Below, in pieces: positions 1 through 6,961 of a stretch of DNA of 31,369 bases. The stretch's first letter is position 1. Each line of letters opens with the position of its first letter. The position numbers and the translations under genes are program-made. The DNA lies in the NCBI GenBank assembly GCA_946621875.1, contig CAMOOX010000012.1, positions 1 through 31,369 on the forward strand, in the 5' to 3' direction. The DNA is from UBA1738 sp003453455 (GTDB lineage Bacteria > Bacillota > Clostridia > UBA1381). The notes below the pieces were generated by a model. That model worked only from the letters and a program-made list of their open reading frames with translations, did not search any database and was not told the DNA's origin.

Positions 1-43
1 TTTACAAATCTCTTTGTAGTAGAAAAGAATATTTAAAAAAATC

Positions 44-72
44 TTGACAGCGAAAAAGTTTTGGTATATAAT
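44..72 (+). promoter_or_regulatory. Sigma-A promoter of rpsF-ssb-rpsR
   Basis: A perfect -35 TTGACA (44-49) and a perfect -10 TATAAT (67-72) are separated by exactly 17 bases. Transcription should begin near 79, leaving a leader of about 70 nt before rpsF. It is one of three full-consensus promoters in the window, with those of the ArsR gene and rnpB, which fits a highly expressed ribosomal-protein operon. Confidence 0.9.
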
Positions 73-78
73 GTTATG

Positions 79-135
79 GCTTTTTAAAAGCAATATCCTT
101 GCCCAAGAGGATTTCATCTTGGGACATAAGTCCAT
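79..135 (+). promoter_or_regulatory. Structured 5' leader of rpsF mRNA
   Basis: The leader can form three small hairpins: GCTTT/AAAGC (79-91), CCCAAGA (102-108) with TCTTGGG (117-123), and GGAC-ATAA-GTCC (122-133). The second and third share bases 122-123, so they compete just upstream of the ribosome-binding site (AAGGAGG, 136-142). rpsF leaders in many bacteria bind the S6:S18 complex for autoregulation. I see structure in the right place, but I do not clearly recognise the bulged CCG element of that family, so the role is inferred. Confidence 0.35.
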
Positions 136-150
136 AAGGAGGTGCGAAAG

Positions 151-450
151 ATGGCTGAAAAACTTATTTACAGCTATGAAACAATTTTTATCGTTGACTC
201 GTCTTTGGAAGAGGACGCCGTAAAAGCACTTGTAGAGAAATTTACAGGTTTGATTGCAAAAAACGGCACCGTTGAATCTGTTGACGAGTGGGGCAAAAGA
301 AGATTTGCTTACGAAATCGATGATAAAACAGAAGGATACTATGTTCTTGTTGACTTCACTTCTGACGGGGATTTCCCGAAGGAACTTGACAGACAATACA
401 GAATTACCGACGGAATCCTTCGTACAATCATTATTCGTAAGGACAACTGA
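151..450 (+). CDS. rpsF: Small ribosomal subunit protein bS6
   Basis: This 99-residue protein is ribosomal protein S6, which binds 16S rRNA in the platform of the small subunit as a partner of S18. The sequence shows the family pattern: an N-terminal YETIFIVDSS strand, the VDEWGKRRFAYEI segment, GYYVLVDF, and the C-terminal ILRTIIIRKDN. I chose the ATG at 151 because AAGGAGG (136-142) sits 8 bases upstream. An in-frame GTG at 142 overlaps that Shine-Dalgarno and is unlikely to be used. It is the first gene of the conserved rpsF-ssb-rpsR operon, 15 bases ahead of ssb, and is driven by the consensus promoter at 44-72. Length is normal for the family. Confidence 0.97.
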   Translation: MAEKLIYSYETIFIVDSSLEEDAVKALVEKFTGLIAKNGTVESVDEWGKRRFAYEIDDKTEGYYVLVDFTSDGDFPKELDRQYRITDGILRTIIIRKDN

Positions 451-465
451 TTGCGAGGTAATGTT

Positions 466-921
466 ATGAACAAAGTAATTTTAATGGGCAGACTTACCCG
501 CGACCCTGAAATGCGCCAGACAACCGGCGGTATTCAGGTTTGCAGTTTTTCGATTGCGGTAAACCGCCGTTTTGCAAAGGACGGTCAGCAGAATGCTGAT
601 TTCATCAATTGCACGGCATGGCGCCAGCAAGCGGAATTCATATGCAAGTATTTTCACAAAGGCGCAATGATTGCCATTGTGGGAAATTTGCAGTCCCGTT
701 CCTGGGAAAATCAGGAGGGAAAACGGCAGTATGCAACAGATGTTGTTGTAGATGAGGTTTATTTTACAGGCTCTCGTCAGGAATCCCAAACAGGTGCGCA
801 GGACAGCGGTTTTGATATGACACAGCCTGCTCCTAAGCCCGAAGCCGACAATGTTTTCGGAGATATTGACAGTATGGGATTTCAGACAATAGAGGGTTCG
901 GAAGACGACCTGCCGTTTTAG
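466..921 (+). CDS. ssb: Single-stranded DNA-binding protein SSB
   Basis: This 151-residue protein coats single-stranded DNA in replication, recombination and repair. Residues 1-105 form the OB fold, beginning MNKVILMGRLTRDPE and containing SFSIAVNRRF, FINCTAWRQQAEF and YFHKGAMIAIVGNLQSRSW. A glutamine/acidic linker follows and ends in the tip DDLPF, the site that recruits partner proteins in SSB families. The start is the ATG at 466, preceded by GCGAGGT. A TTG at 451 directly abuts the rpsF stop and would add five residues (MRGNV) before the canonical MNKVILMGR start, so it is less likely. The gene lies between rpsF and rpsR in the usual Firmicutes order. Confidence 0.96.
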   Translation: MNKVILMGRLTRDPEMRQTTGGIQVCSFSIAVNRRFAKDGQQNADFINCTAWRQQAEFICKYFHKGAMIAIVGNLQSRSWENQEGKRQYATDVVVDEVYFTGSRQESQTGAQDSGFDMTQPAPKPEADNVFGDIDSMGFQTIEGSEDDLPF

Positions 922-950
922 ACGATAAAAATTGATAGGAGGATTAGCAC

Positions 951-1196
951 ATGGAAGAGAAGAATGAAAGACCTTTTAAAGCAAGACGCCCTAAAAAGAA
1001 GGTTTGCGTTTTCTGCGTTGACAAGGTTGAAAATATCGACTATAAAGATACCGCAAAATTAAGAAGATTTATAACCGAGCGCGGCAAAATCGTTCCAAGA
1101 CGCATAAGCGGTACTTGCGCAAAACATCAAAGACAGCTTACGATTGCGATTAAAAGAGCAAGACAAATTGCACTTTTGCCATTCGTTGCAGAATAA
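951..1196 (+). CDS. rpsR: Small ribosomal subunit protein bS18, Zn-ligand-containing form
   Basis: This 81-residue protein is ribosomal protein S18, partner of S6 on the 30S platform. The C-terminal half has the family signature (DTAKLRRFITERGKIVPRRI, then QRQLTIAIKRARQIALLPF). The N-terminal half carries CVFC (Cys19 and Cys22), and TCAKH supplies a further Cys and His, so four potential zinc ligands are kept. Many bacteria carry S18 without these ligands. The Shine-Dalgarno AGGAGG (937-942) is 8 bases before the ATG. It closes the rpsF operon and a strong terminator follows. Confidence 0.96.
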   Translation: MEEKNERPFKARRPKKKVCVFCVDKVENIDYKDTAKLRRFITERGKIVPRRISGTCAKHQRQLTIAIKRARQIALLPFVAE

Positions 1197-1202
1197 GACT
1201 TT

Positions 1203-1233
1203 AAAGACTGCAAAATATTTGCAGTCTTTTTTT
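1203..1233 (+). terminator. Rho-independent terminator of rpsF-ssb-rpsR
   Basis: A perfect 12-bp stem (1203-1214 with 1218-1229) closes a 3-nt loop and is followed by an uninterrupted T run to 1233. It lies 6 bases after the rpsR stop codon. Confidence 0.93.
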
Positions 1234-1243
1234 GTTTAATCTA

Positions 1244-1284
1244 TTGACAAGCTCTGTTTTTTAGCGTACTATTTAAAGTAGTAC
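1244..1284 (+). promoter_or_regulatory. Promoter with overlapping inverted repeat upstream of the SLH/PBP/DUF3298 gene
   Basis: A consensus -35 TTGACA (1244-1249) is followed after 17 bases by TACTAT (1267-1272), a 4/6 match to the -10 box. An inverted repeat, GTACTA (1266-1271) and TAGTAC (1279-1284) with a 7-base spacer, covers the -10 and the expected start region. A repressor bound there would block the promoter. The identity of any regulator is unknown. Confidence 0.6.
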
Positions 1285-1313
1285 AGTAAATTTATATTTA
1301 GGAGGACATTTTC

Positions 1314-3725
1314 ATGAAAAAATCATTACTTTCCTGCATTTTGGCGCTTTCTATCCTTCTTTCCTTTGTTCCTGTTTTGGCAGAGGAAGAAAATCCCGAA
1401 TTTGTAACGGTATCGGTAGAATGTCCTGATGCCGAAAAACTTTTCAGGGACAATTATATGGATTATTCAAATCTTTTACTGCGCTATGCTGACGATAAAA
1501 CGCCCATTCCGCTGTCATCAGTGTATGAAAACCGTATGTTTGCAACAATTCCTGCGGAAAATTCAAAAAGGGCTCTTGAATACTTTATTGCAGATAATAT
1601 GACTTTTACCGATGCTCCGAGCAGCGATGAGTACAGCGAAGATTCCTTCAATTTCTATATAATGGAAGAGCTTTCAAGAAGCGGAGTAATAAAGGGCAAT
1701 GAAAAAGGCGAGGCTCTGCCCTTTGATAACATAACCCGTGCTGAGGCAGCAGCAATGGTGATGCGCCTTTTGGGTGTTGACAATATGTCCGATACCGACA
1801 GCGGTTTTGATGATGTGGAAAAAGACGCCTGGTATGCAGCAGCTGTCACAAAAGCGCGGGCTCTTGGGGTTGTTTCAGGTGATGACGAAACACATTTTTC
1901 GCCTATGCGCAATGTTTCCCGTGAGGAAATGGCGGCTCTTGTAGCCAGATGTTTATGGATAAGCGGACTGCAAAATGAAAAAGAGATATCCCGTGATGAT
2001 TTGATTTCAACGCTTTCTCTTGCAGACGGTGAGGAAATATCCGACTGGGCATTATCCGCCTACAACACCCTGAAAACCTACGGAACAGCGGAATGTGTTT
2101 ATAAGGAAGAAGACGAAGAAAACTCCGAAGTTGCTTTTTGGACGCACCCGAAAGATGCTGCAACAAGGTTTTTTGCAGCATATGTAATTCTCGATGCCTG
2201 CGAGCTTTTACAGGTTTATCCTTCTCAAACCGCAATTTCTTTCGGTTTTGATAAGCAAATGCCAAAAATTGACGGCTCTACCTCAACATATCCTTTTACA
2301 GACCAGGTTTACCGCGCACTTTTTTCTAACGGTTTTTCTCACCCAGAAATGCCTGAAAAACACAGCAAAAGCCACGCATCATACGAGCGTCTTATAAACG
2401 GCGAAGTTGATATGATTTTTGCGTCGGTTTATCCCGCAAGCGATATTTTAGAGCTTGCAAAAGAAAAAGATGTTGAGCTTGAGCTTATTCCGATTGCATA
2501 CGATGCAATGGTTTTCTTCACAAATGCAGATAATCCCGCAAAAGGCCTTACAAAAGAACAGATTTCCAAAATATATGTAGATAATAAATATACAAATTGG
2601 AACCAATTAGGCGGTAATACTGCACTTTTATACCCATACTGCCGCAACAATGACAGCGGAAGCCACGCACAGATGGAGCGCCATTTCTTAAACGGCAAGG
2701 AAATAAATGCAAAAATAAGACAGGAAAGCACATCTGTATCTATGGCAAACATTTTGACCGATGTTATGGCTGCAAAGACAGAAGACCCAAAGGGCTACGG
2801 TTTAGGGTACAGCATATACTACTATTTTCAGAATATGGATGAGTTTTATGCTACCAACAAAAATCTGAAACTTTTGGCAATAGACGGCGTTTATCCCGAT
2901 GACGATACAATAGCAAGCGGAGAATATCCCCTTTCCAACAACACATATATTGTTTTAAGAAAGGATGAACCCGAAAATTCTCCTGCAAGAAAAATGGCAG
3001 AATTTATGTTGACAAAAGAAGGTCAGGCTTGCGTTGAAGGTGCAGGATTTGGTGCTCTTTATCCTCCAAATCCGAAAAATTTCAAAATAGAAAGGCTTTC
3101 AGAAAGCGAAGAAATTCCTGCGTCTGACGGAAGTCCATTAATATCAATTTCCGCCGAGTATCCGCAAATTTCGGTAAAAAAAGAAACAACTTTTATAAAA
3201 TCCTTAAATAAAGTATTTCTTGATATAAAAAATGATTTTATGAACGATATCAGAGAAATGGGAGAGGGTATTGCAGAAGATTATAACGGCGAAGAGAAAG
3301 ATGAAGAAGAGGATGAAGATTTCGGATACGAAGATATTTTCCCCTATGAAAACTACCTGACATATACCGTACACAAAAACACCAATGACATTTTATCCTT
3401 AACCTTTGAAACTTCTATGTACACTGGCGGTGCACATCCGTTTGGAGACAGACAGTCCTTTACCTATAATGTAAATACAAAAAAAGAGTTATCGCTTTCG
3501 GATATTTTAGGAAAGACACAAAAGGAAACAAATGAATTTGTTATTCAAAAATTTAATGAGGAATACAGTGACTATGAGCTTTGGGATTTAGAAGAGGAAG
3601 CTCCTTTCGTTTCCTTCTATGTAGATGATTTTGATTTGGTATTATACTTTGGTCAGTATCAGATAGGACCTTATGCTATGGGATTCCCCGAAGCCAGAAT
3701 ACCGCTTGATGAAATAGCAGAATAA
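1314..3725 (+). CDS. Exported S-layer-homology protein with PstS-like and RsiV-type DUF3298 domains
   Basis: This 803-residue protein is predicted to be secreted and anchored to cell-wall polymer. Residues 1-23 are a signal peptide ending VLA-EEE. Two clear SLH repeats follow (about 90-155, with SGVIKG and ITRAEAAAMVMRLLG; about 160-218, with FDDV, WYAAAV and VSREEMAALVAR) plus a degenerate third. Residues about 300-600 resemble the periplasmic phosphate-binding fold (DGSTSTYP, FTNADNPAKGLT, NWNQLGG, RNNDSGSHAQMERHF). An acidic linker (near 655-672) precedes a C-terminal DUF3298-type domain holding YTGGAHP, the hallmark shared with the anti-sigma factor RsiV and PdaC. AGGAGG (1300-1305) supports the start. 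No pst transport genes adjoin, so a sensing, scavenging or lysozyme-binding role is only inferred. It stands alone between two terminators. Confidence 0.8.
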   Translation: MKKSLLSCILALSILLSFVPVLAEEENPEFVTVSVECPDAEKLFRDNYMDYSNLLLRYADDKTPIPLSSVYENRMFATIPAENSKRALEYFIADNMTFTDAPSSDEYSEDSFNFYIMEELSRSGVIKGNEKGEALPFDNITRAEAAAMVMRLLGVDNMSDTDSGFDDVEKDAWYAAAVTKARALGVVSGDDETHFSPMRNVSREEMAALVARCLWISGLQNEKEISRDDLISTLSLADGEEISDWALSAYNTLKTYGTAECVYKEEDEENSEVAFWTHPKDAATRFFAAYVILDACELLQVYPSQTAISFGFDKQMPKIDGSTSTYPFTDQVYRALFSNGFSHPEMPEKHSKSHASYERLINGEVDMIFASVYPASDILELAKEKDVELELIPIAYDAMVFFTNADNPAKGLTKEQISKIYVDNKYTNWNQLGGNTALLYPYCRNNDSGSHAQMERHFLNGKEINAKIRQESTSVSMANILTDVMAAKTEDPKGYGLGYSIYYYFQNMDEFYATNKNLKLLAIDGVYPDDDTIASGEYPLSNNTYIVLRKDEPENSPARKMAEFMLTKEGQACVEGAGFGALYPPNPKNFKIERLSESEEIPASDGSPLISISAEYPQISVKKETTFIKSLNKVFLDIKNDFMNDIREMGEGIAEDYNGEEKDEEEDEDFGYEDIFPYENYLTYTVHKNTNDILSLTFETSMYTGGAHPFGDRQSFTYNVNTKKELSLSDILGKTQKETNEFVIQKFNEEYSDYELWDLEEEAPFVSFYVDDFDLVLYFGQYQIGPYAMGFPEARIPLDEIAE

Positions 3726-3749
3726 AAAAGAGCCTTTTGGCTCTTTTTT
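3725..3749. terminator. Bidirectional terminator between converging genes
   Basis: AAAAAGAGCC (3725-3734) pairs with GGCTCTTTTT (3739-3748) around a TTTT loop, with A and T runs on both sides. It overlaps the stop codons of both the SLH-protein gene (plus) and the ArsR gene (minus), so one hairpin serves both transcripts. Confidence 0.88.
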
Positions 3750-4089
3750 ACTCTGTTATATGAATCATAACCTGTTCCACTATTCTTTTTACATGTTCAT
3801 CATCAAGTGAATAAAAAGTATTTTTTCCGTCGCGGCGCGCCTTTATAAGTCTTGCCTGTTTTAAAATCCTAAGCTGGTGGCTCACTGCTGACTGGCTCAT
3901 TTTTACCCGCTCTGCAATTTCTGCAACGCAGATTTCATTATCAAACAAATTCCAAAGTATTTTTATCCTCGTACCGTCTGCAAAAACTTTAAAAACATCG
4001 GTCAGATTTTCGGCAATTTCCTGCGTGATTTCTTCATTTTTCAGGCGGTCAACAATTTCGGTATTATACCTGCAATGCTCGCATTTCAT
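3748..4089 (-). CDS. ArsR/SmtB-family metal-sensing repressor
   Basis: This 113-residue winged-helix protein has the recognition helix MSQSAVSHQLRILKQARLI followed by the wing RRDGKNTFYSL. The last helix reads D-x-H-(10 residues)-H-x-x-E, the exact spacing of the alpha5 zinc ligands of SmtB, CzrA and ZiaR (D104, H106, H117, E120 in SmtB). The N-terminus carries C-E-H-C (residues 3-6), and a lone Cys sits in EICVAE of helix 3, so a second thiol site is possible. It most likely represses in apo form and releases DNA on binding Zn(II). No efflux or uptake gene adjoins; its targets must be itself or lie elsewhere. It diverges from dnaA and has its own consensus promoter and the Shine-Dalgarno AAGGGGTGAG. 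Zinc specificity is inferred from motif spacing. Confidence 0.88.
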   Translation of the reverse strand: MKCEHCRYNTEIVDRLKNEEITQEIAENLTDVFKVFADGTRIKILWNLFDNEICVAEIAERVKMSQSAVSHQLRILKQARLIKARRDGKNTFYSLDDEHVKRIVEQVMIHITE

Positions 4090-4113
4090 AACAGCTCACC
4101 CCTTTTGAATGTT

Positions 4114-4142
4114 ATTATACCTTATTTTATATTTTTTGTCAA
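4114..4142 (-). promoter_or_regulatory. Consensus promoter of the ArsR-family gene
   Basis: On the minus strand TTGACA (4142-4137) and TATAAT (4119-4114) are both perfect and separated by 17 bases. I could not find a clean dyad like known CzrA/SmtB operators here. Confidence 0.85.
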
Positions 4143-4176
4143 TTTGGATAATGTGCAAAAAAATTTTCTTTTTTCC

Positions 4177-4205
4177 TTGTAAAATATCATTTTTTCTGTT
4201 ATTAT
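4177..4205 (+). promoter_or_regulatory. dnaA: Probable dnaA promoter
   Basis: TTGTAA (4177-4182) and TATTAT (4200-4205) are spaced 17 bases apart, matching 4/6 and 5/6 of the sigma-A boxes. The promoter diverges from the ArsR promoter within the same 160-bp gap and leaves a 5' leader of about 40 nt before dnaA. Confidence 0.7.
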
Positions 4206-4252
4206 AGAAGAGGAGTTTTTTACGGCTTTAATATTTTTATAGGGGGATAAAA

Positions 4253-5578
4253 ATGGATACCAAACAAATCTGGTCCGCAGCTTTGGCATATATTCGTAAA
4301 GATATAAATTCCGTTGTCGGTTTTAATACATATATAAAGGATATTATTCCTATTTCTTTTAATGGAGAAGTTTTTACCGGCGGAGTTTCAAATCTTATCT
4401 GTAAATCTATGGTAGATATAAGATACAGAGAAATTATTGAAAAAGCTCTTTCTAAAATAATGGCACGCCCTATAAAGTTTTTAATTGTGTTAAAAGATGA
4501 ATATAAAGAGCCGCAACAGGAAGAGATAAAAGCCCCGAAAAATAATGTAAAAACACACCTAAATCCAAGATATACCTTTGATAATTTTATAGTAGGCTCA
4601 TCAAATGAATTTGCAACAGCAATTGCTATGAGTACTGCCAAAAACCCTGGTCAGGAAATGAATAACCCTCTGTTTTTATACGGTGATTCGGGACTTGGAA
4701 AAACACATCTTATGCAGGCGATAGGAAATGAAATAGTTAAAAAATCTCCTGAAAAAAAGGTAGTTTATGTAACAAGCGAGCGTTTTACAAACGAAATGAT
4801 TGAATCGCTTCATATTAAGGATATGGGTTCATTCCGTCAGCTTTACAGAAATGTTGATGTTCTTTTAATAGACGATATACAGTTTATAGAAAATAAACAG
4901 GGTGTGCAGGAAGAATTTTTCCATACCTTTAACGAGCTTCACCAAAATAACAAACAAATTGTATTAACAAGCGACCGTATGCCGCGGGAGCTTGTAACTC
5001 TTGACCAGCGCTTAAAAACCCGTTTTGAGTGGGGACTAAGTATTGATATTATAAGACCTGATTATGAAACAAGGGTAGCAATACTTAAAAAGAAGGCGGA
5101 AAGTCAAAATATTTATATAAGTGAAGAAGTTTTGTCATATGTGGCAGAAAGAATAGACTCAAATGTCCGTGAACTCGAAGGAGCCCTTTTAAAAATCATT
5201 TCCTATGCGGGTATGAAGCATACAGAAATAACAAAGGAAATAGCAGAAATGGTTATAAAATCAATAATTCCTGACGACGGAATTATTAAAATAACCCCTC
5301 AAAAAATAATAGACTGCATCTGTTCTTATTACAATTTAACAGAAGACGAAATTTTAGGAAAATCAAAACAAAAAAATATAGCTTTTGCACGCCAGATTGC
5401 AATGTATCTATGTAAAACAATGACTACAATGAATTTTTCAATGATAGCCAGAGCTCTTGGTAACCGAGACAGAACAACCGTTATGTACGGTGTGGATAAA
5501 ATTATGGCGTCTTTAAAGAATGACAGCGCCCTAAAAGCTGATATTGACGCAATTACAAAGGATATTAACAGCCTTTAA
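4253..5578 (+). CDS. dnaA: Chromosomal replication initiator DnaA
   Basis: This 441-residue protein is the AAA+ initiator that binds DnaA boxes and melts the origin. Domain I spans about 1-80 and a short domain II about 81-102. Domain III has Walker A GDSGLGKT (144-151) and Walker B VLLIDDIQF. Domain IV is the C-terminal DNA-binding helix-turn-helix. Its signature reads GNRDRTTVMYG (403-413), where E. coli and B. subtilis have GGRDHTTV followed by a similar stretch. The conserved base-contacting His is replaced by Arg407. The Shine-Dalgarno AGGGGG (4241-4246) is 6 bases before the ATG. Promoter at 4177-4205. It is followed by an origin-like gap and dnaN. Length is typical. Confidence 0.97.
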   Translation: MDTKQIWSAALAYIRKDINSVVGFNTYIKDIIPISFNGEVFTGGVSNLICKSMVDIRYREIIEKALSKIMARPIKFLIVLKDEYKEPQQEEIKAPKNNVKTHLNPRYTFDNFIVGSSNEFATAIAMSTAKNPGQEMNNPLFLYGDSGLGKTHLMQAIGNEIVKKSPEKKVVYVTSERFTNEMIESLHIKDMGSFRQLYRNVDVLLIDDIQFIENKQGVQEEFFHTFNELHQNNKQIVLTSDRMPRELVTLDQRLKTRFEWGLSIDIIRPDYETRVAILKKKAESQNIYISEEVLSYVAERIDSNVRELEGALLKIISYAGMKHTEITKEIAEMVIKSIIPDDGIIKITPQKIIDCICSYYNLTEDEILGKSKQKNIAFARQIAMYLCKTMTTMNFSMIARALGNRDRTTVMYGVDKIMASLKNDSALKADIDAITKDINSL

Positions 5579-5826
5579 AGTTATAAACAAAAAAATATGG
5601 ATTTTCTGTGAATTAGTGTTGATAAAAAAATGCAGTGTTTATAACTTAAAAAAATTAACACCTTATACACTATGATATAATAATAAAATTTTGGCATAAT
5701 ATAGTGAATTTTACATATTTTCCACAAATTCCTCTTTTCTACTAATACTACTACTATAATTTATTATATAGGTACCTACCTACTGTAAAAATATTTAAAA
5801 AAATTATCCACGAAAGGAAGATTAAA
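5579..5826. other. oriC: Probable oriC (dnaA-dnaN intergenic origin)
   Basis: This 248-bp, strongly AT-rich gap holds a cluster of DnaA-box-like 9-mers: TTATAAACA (5581), TGTGAATTA (5607), TGTTGATAA (5617), TTATACACT (5663), TTTTCCACA (5718-5726) and TTATCCACG (5804-5812). The 5718 box is followed by a 12-base spacer, a run of CTA trinucleotides and then AT-rich DNA. That is the order of the basal unwinding element described for Bacillus subtilis. A further exact box, TGTGGATAA, lies in dnaA at 5491-5499. An extended -10 (TGATATAAT, 5673-5681) could be the dnaN promoter. The 5804 box runs into the dnaN ribosome-binding site. Confidence 0.8.
5739..5759. other. DnaA-trio array
   Basis: Read in threes from 5739: CTA, CTA, ATA, CTA, CTA, CTA, TAA. 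On the other strand this is the repeated 3'-GAT-5' motif recognised by the DnaA oligomer as single-stranded DNA at bacterial origins. Five of the first six triplets are exact. Position and orientation relative to the box at 5718-5726 match the known arrangement. Confidence 0.75.
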
Positions 5827-6960
5827 TTGAAACTTATTTGTCACAAACAGCAGCTTTTAAAAATAATAAATACTGTTCAAAAGGCAGTATCTGCAAAATC
5901 AATAATGCCCATTTTAGAATGTATAAAAATTGATGCAAATGCAAACGGGAACTTAACCGTTTACGGAAATAATCTTGATATTTGCATTGAATATAATGAT
6001 ATTGCAAATATTTCAGAGGGCGGACAGATTGCTATTTCTTCAAAAATGTTCGGAGAAATTATAAGACGCCTTCCGGATACCGATGTTACAATTTCGGTAA
6101 ATGAAGAAAATAATGTAATGACAATAAAATGCGGAAAATCCGAATTTAATATTCAGGGACTTTCAAGTATTGAATATCCTGCTGTTCCCGATGTTTCGGA
6201 AATTTATAAATTTTCTTTAAAGCAGTCAGTTTTGAAGAAAATGATAAGAAAAACAATCTTTTCGGTATCACAAAACGAAGCGAGAAAACCTGTTTTAACA
6301 GGCGCTTTATTTGAAATAGAATCAGGGGTTTTGTCAGTAGTTACAACAGACGGATATCGCCTTTCTATTTGCAAGGAAGTGGTAGATACCTCATTAAACA
6401 GTGTAAAGTTTATAGTTCCGGGTCTTACTCTCCGTGAAATATTCAAGGTTTTGGAAGACGGGGAAGAAAAAAATGTAAATGTTATAATTTCCGAACGCCA
6501 TGCTCTCTTTGAATTTGAAAATTATAAAGTAGTTTCCCGTCTTTTAGAGGGTGAATTTATAAATTATAAACCTGTTTTGATGACTCCTAACAGTATTTTT
6601 GTTACCTGCGAAACTTCGGCTTTGTCAGAAAGCTTGGAAAGAGCATCTCTTTTAATAAACGATGATATAACATCAAAGGCGGAAAAAGTGCCTGTAAGGC
6701 TTAATATAACATGCGATAAAATAGAAATAACCTGTATGACAGGCAAGGGAAAGGTTTACGATATAGTTGATGTAAAAGCAAGCGGAGATGATTTGGAAAT
6801 TGGTTTTAACCACCGCTATTTATTAGATGCTTTGCGCGCCTGCGAAGATGATGAAATTAAATTGGAATTTTCAAATCCGAGAAGTTCCTGCTTCATTCGC
6901 TCTGCAAAGGGTGACGATAGCTTTACATTTATGATTTTGCCTGTACGCCTTTATAACTAA
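5827..6960 (+). CDS. dnaN: DNA polymerase III beta subunit (sliding clamp)
   Basis: This 377-residue protein is the ring-shaped processivity clamp. Three clamp repeats can be followed, starting with MKLICHKQQLLKIINTVQKAVSAKSIMPILECIKI. The second begins near KMIRKTIFSVSQNEARKPVLTGALFEI with TTDGYRLS. The protein ends FMILPVRLYN, the expected C-terminus, which lines the partner-binding pocket. The start is a TTG at 5827, supported by AAGGAAG (5814-5820). No ATG fits better, because the next residues are already the conserved beginning. It directly follows the origin and is one base from the next gene. Confidence 0.96.
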   Translation: MKLICHKQQLLKIINTVQKAVSAKSIMPILECIKIDANANGNLTVYGNNLDICIEYNDIANISEGGQIAISSKMFGEIIRRLPDTDVTISVNEENNVMTIKCGKSEFNIQGLSSIEYPAVPDVSEIYKFSLKQSVLKKMIRKTIFSVSQNEARKPVLTGALFEIESGVLSVVTTDGYRLSICKEVVDTSLNSVKFIVPGLTLREIFKVLEDGEEKNVNVIISERHALFEFENYKVVSRLLEGEFINYKPVLMTPNSIFVTCETSALSESLERASLLINDDITSKAEKVPVRLNITCDKIEITCMTGKGKVYDIVDVKASGDDLEIGFNHRYLLDALRACEDDEIKLEFSNPRSSCFIRSAKGDDSFTFMILPVRLYN

Positions 6961-6961
6961 A

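Noticed and set aside
74..137. TTATGG (74-79) can pair with CCATAA (132-137) over the rpsF ribosome-binding site.
   Set aside because: The first segment lies at or before the predicted transcription start, so it is probably not in the mRNA.
481..789. Open minus-strand frame opposite ssb, and many similar antisense frames elsewhere.
   Set aside because: They lie opposite clear conserved genes, have no Shine-Dalgarno sites and show no family patterns.
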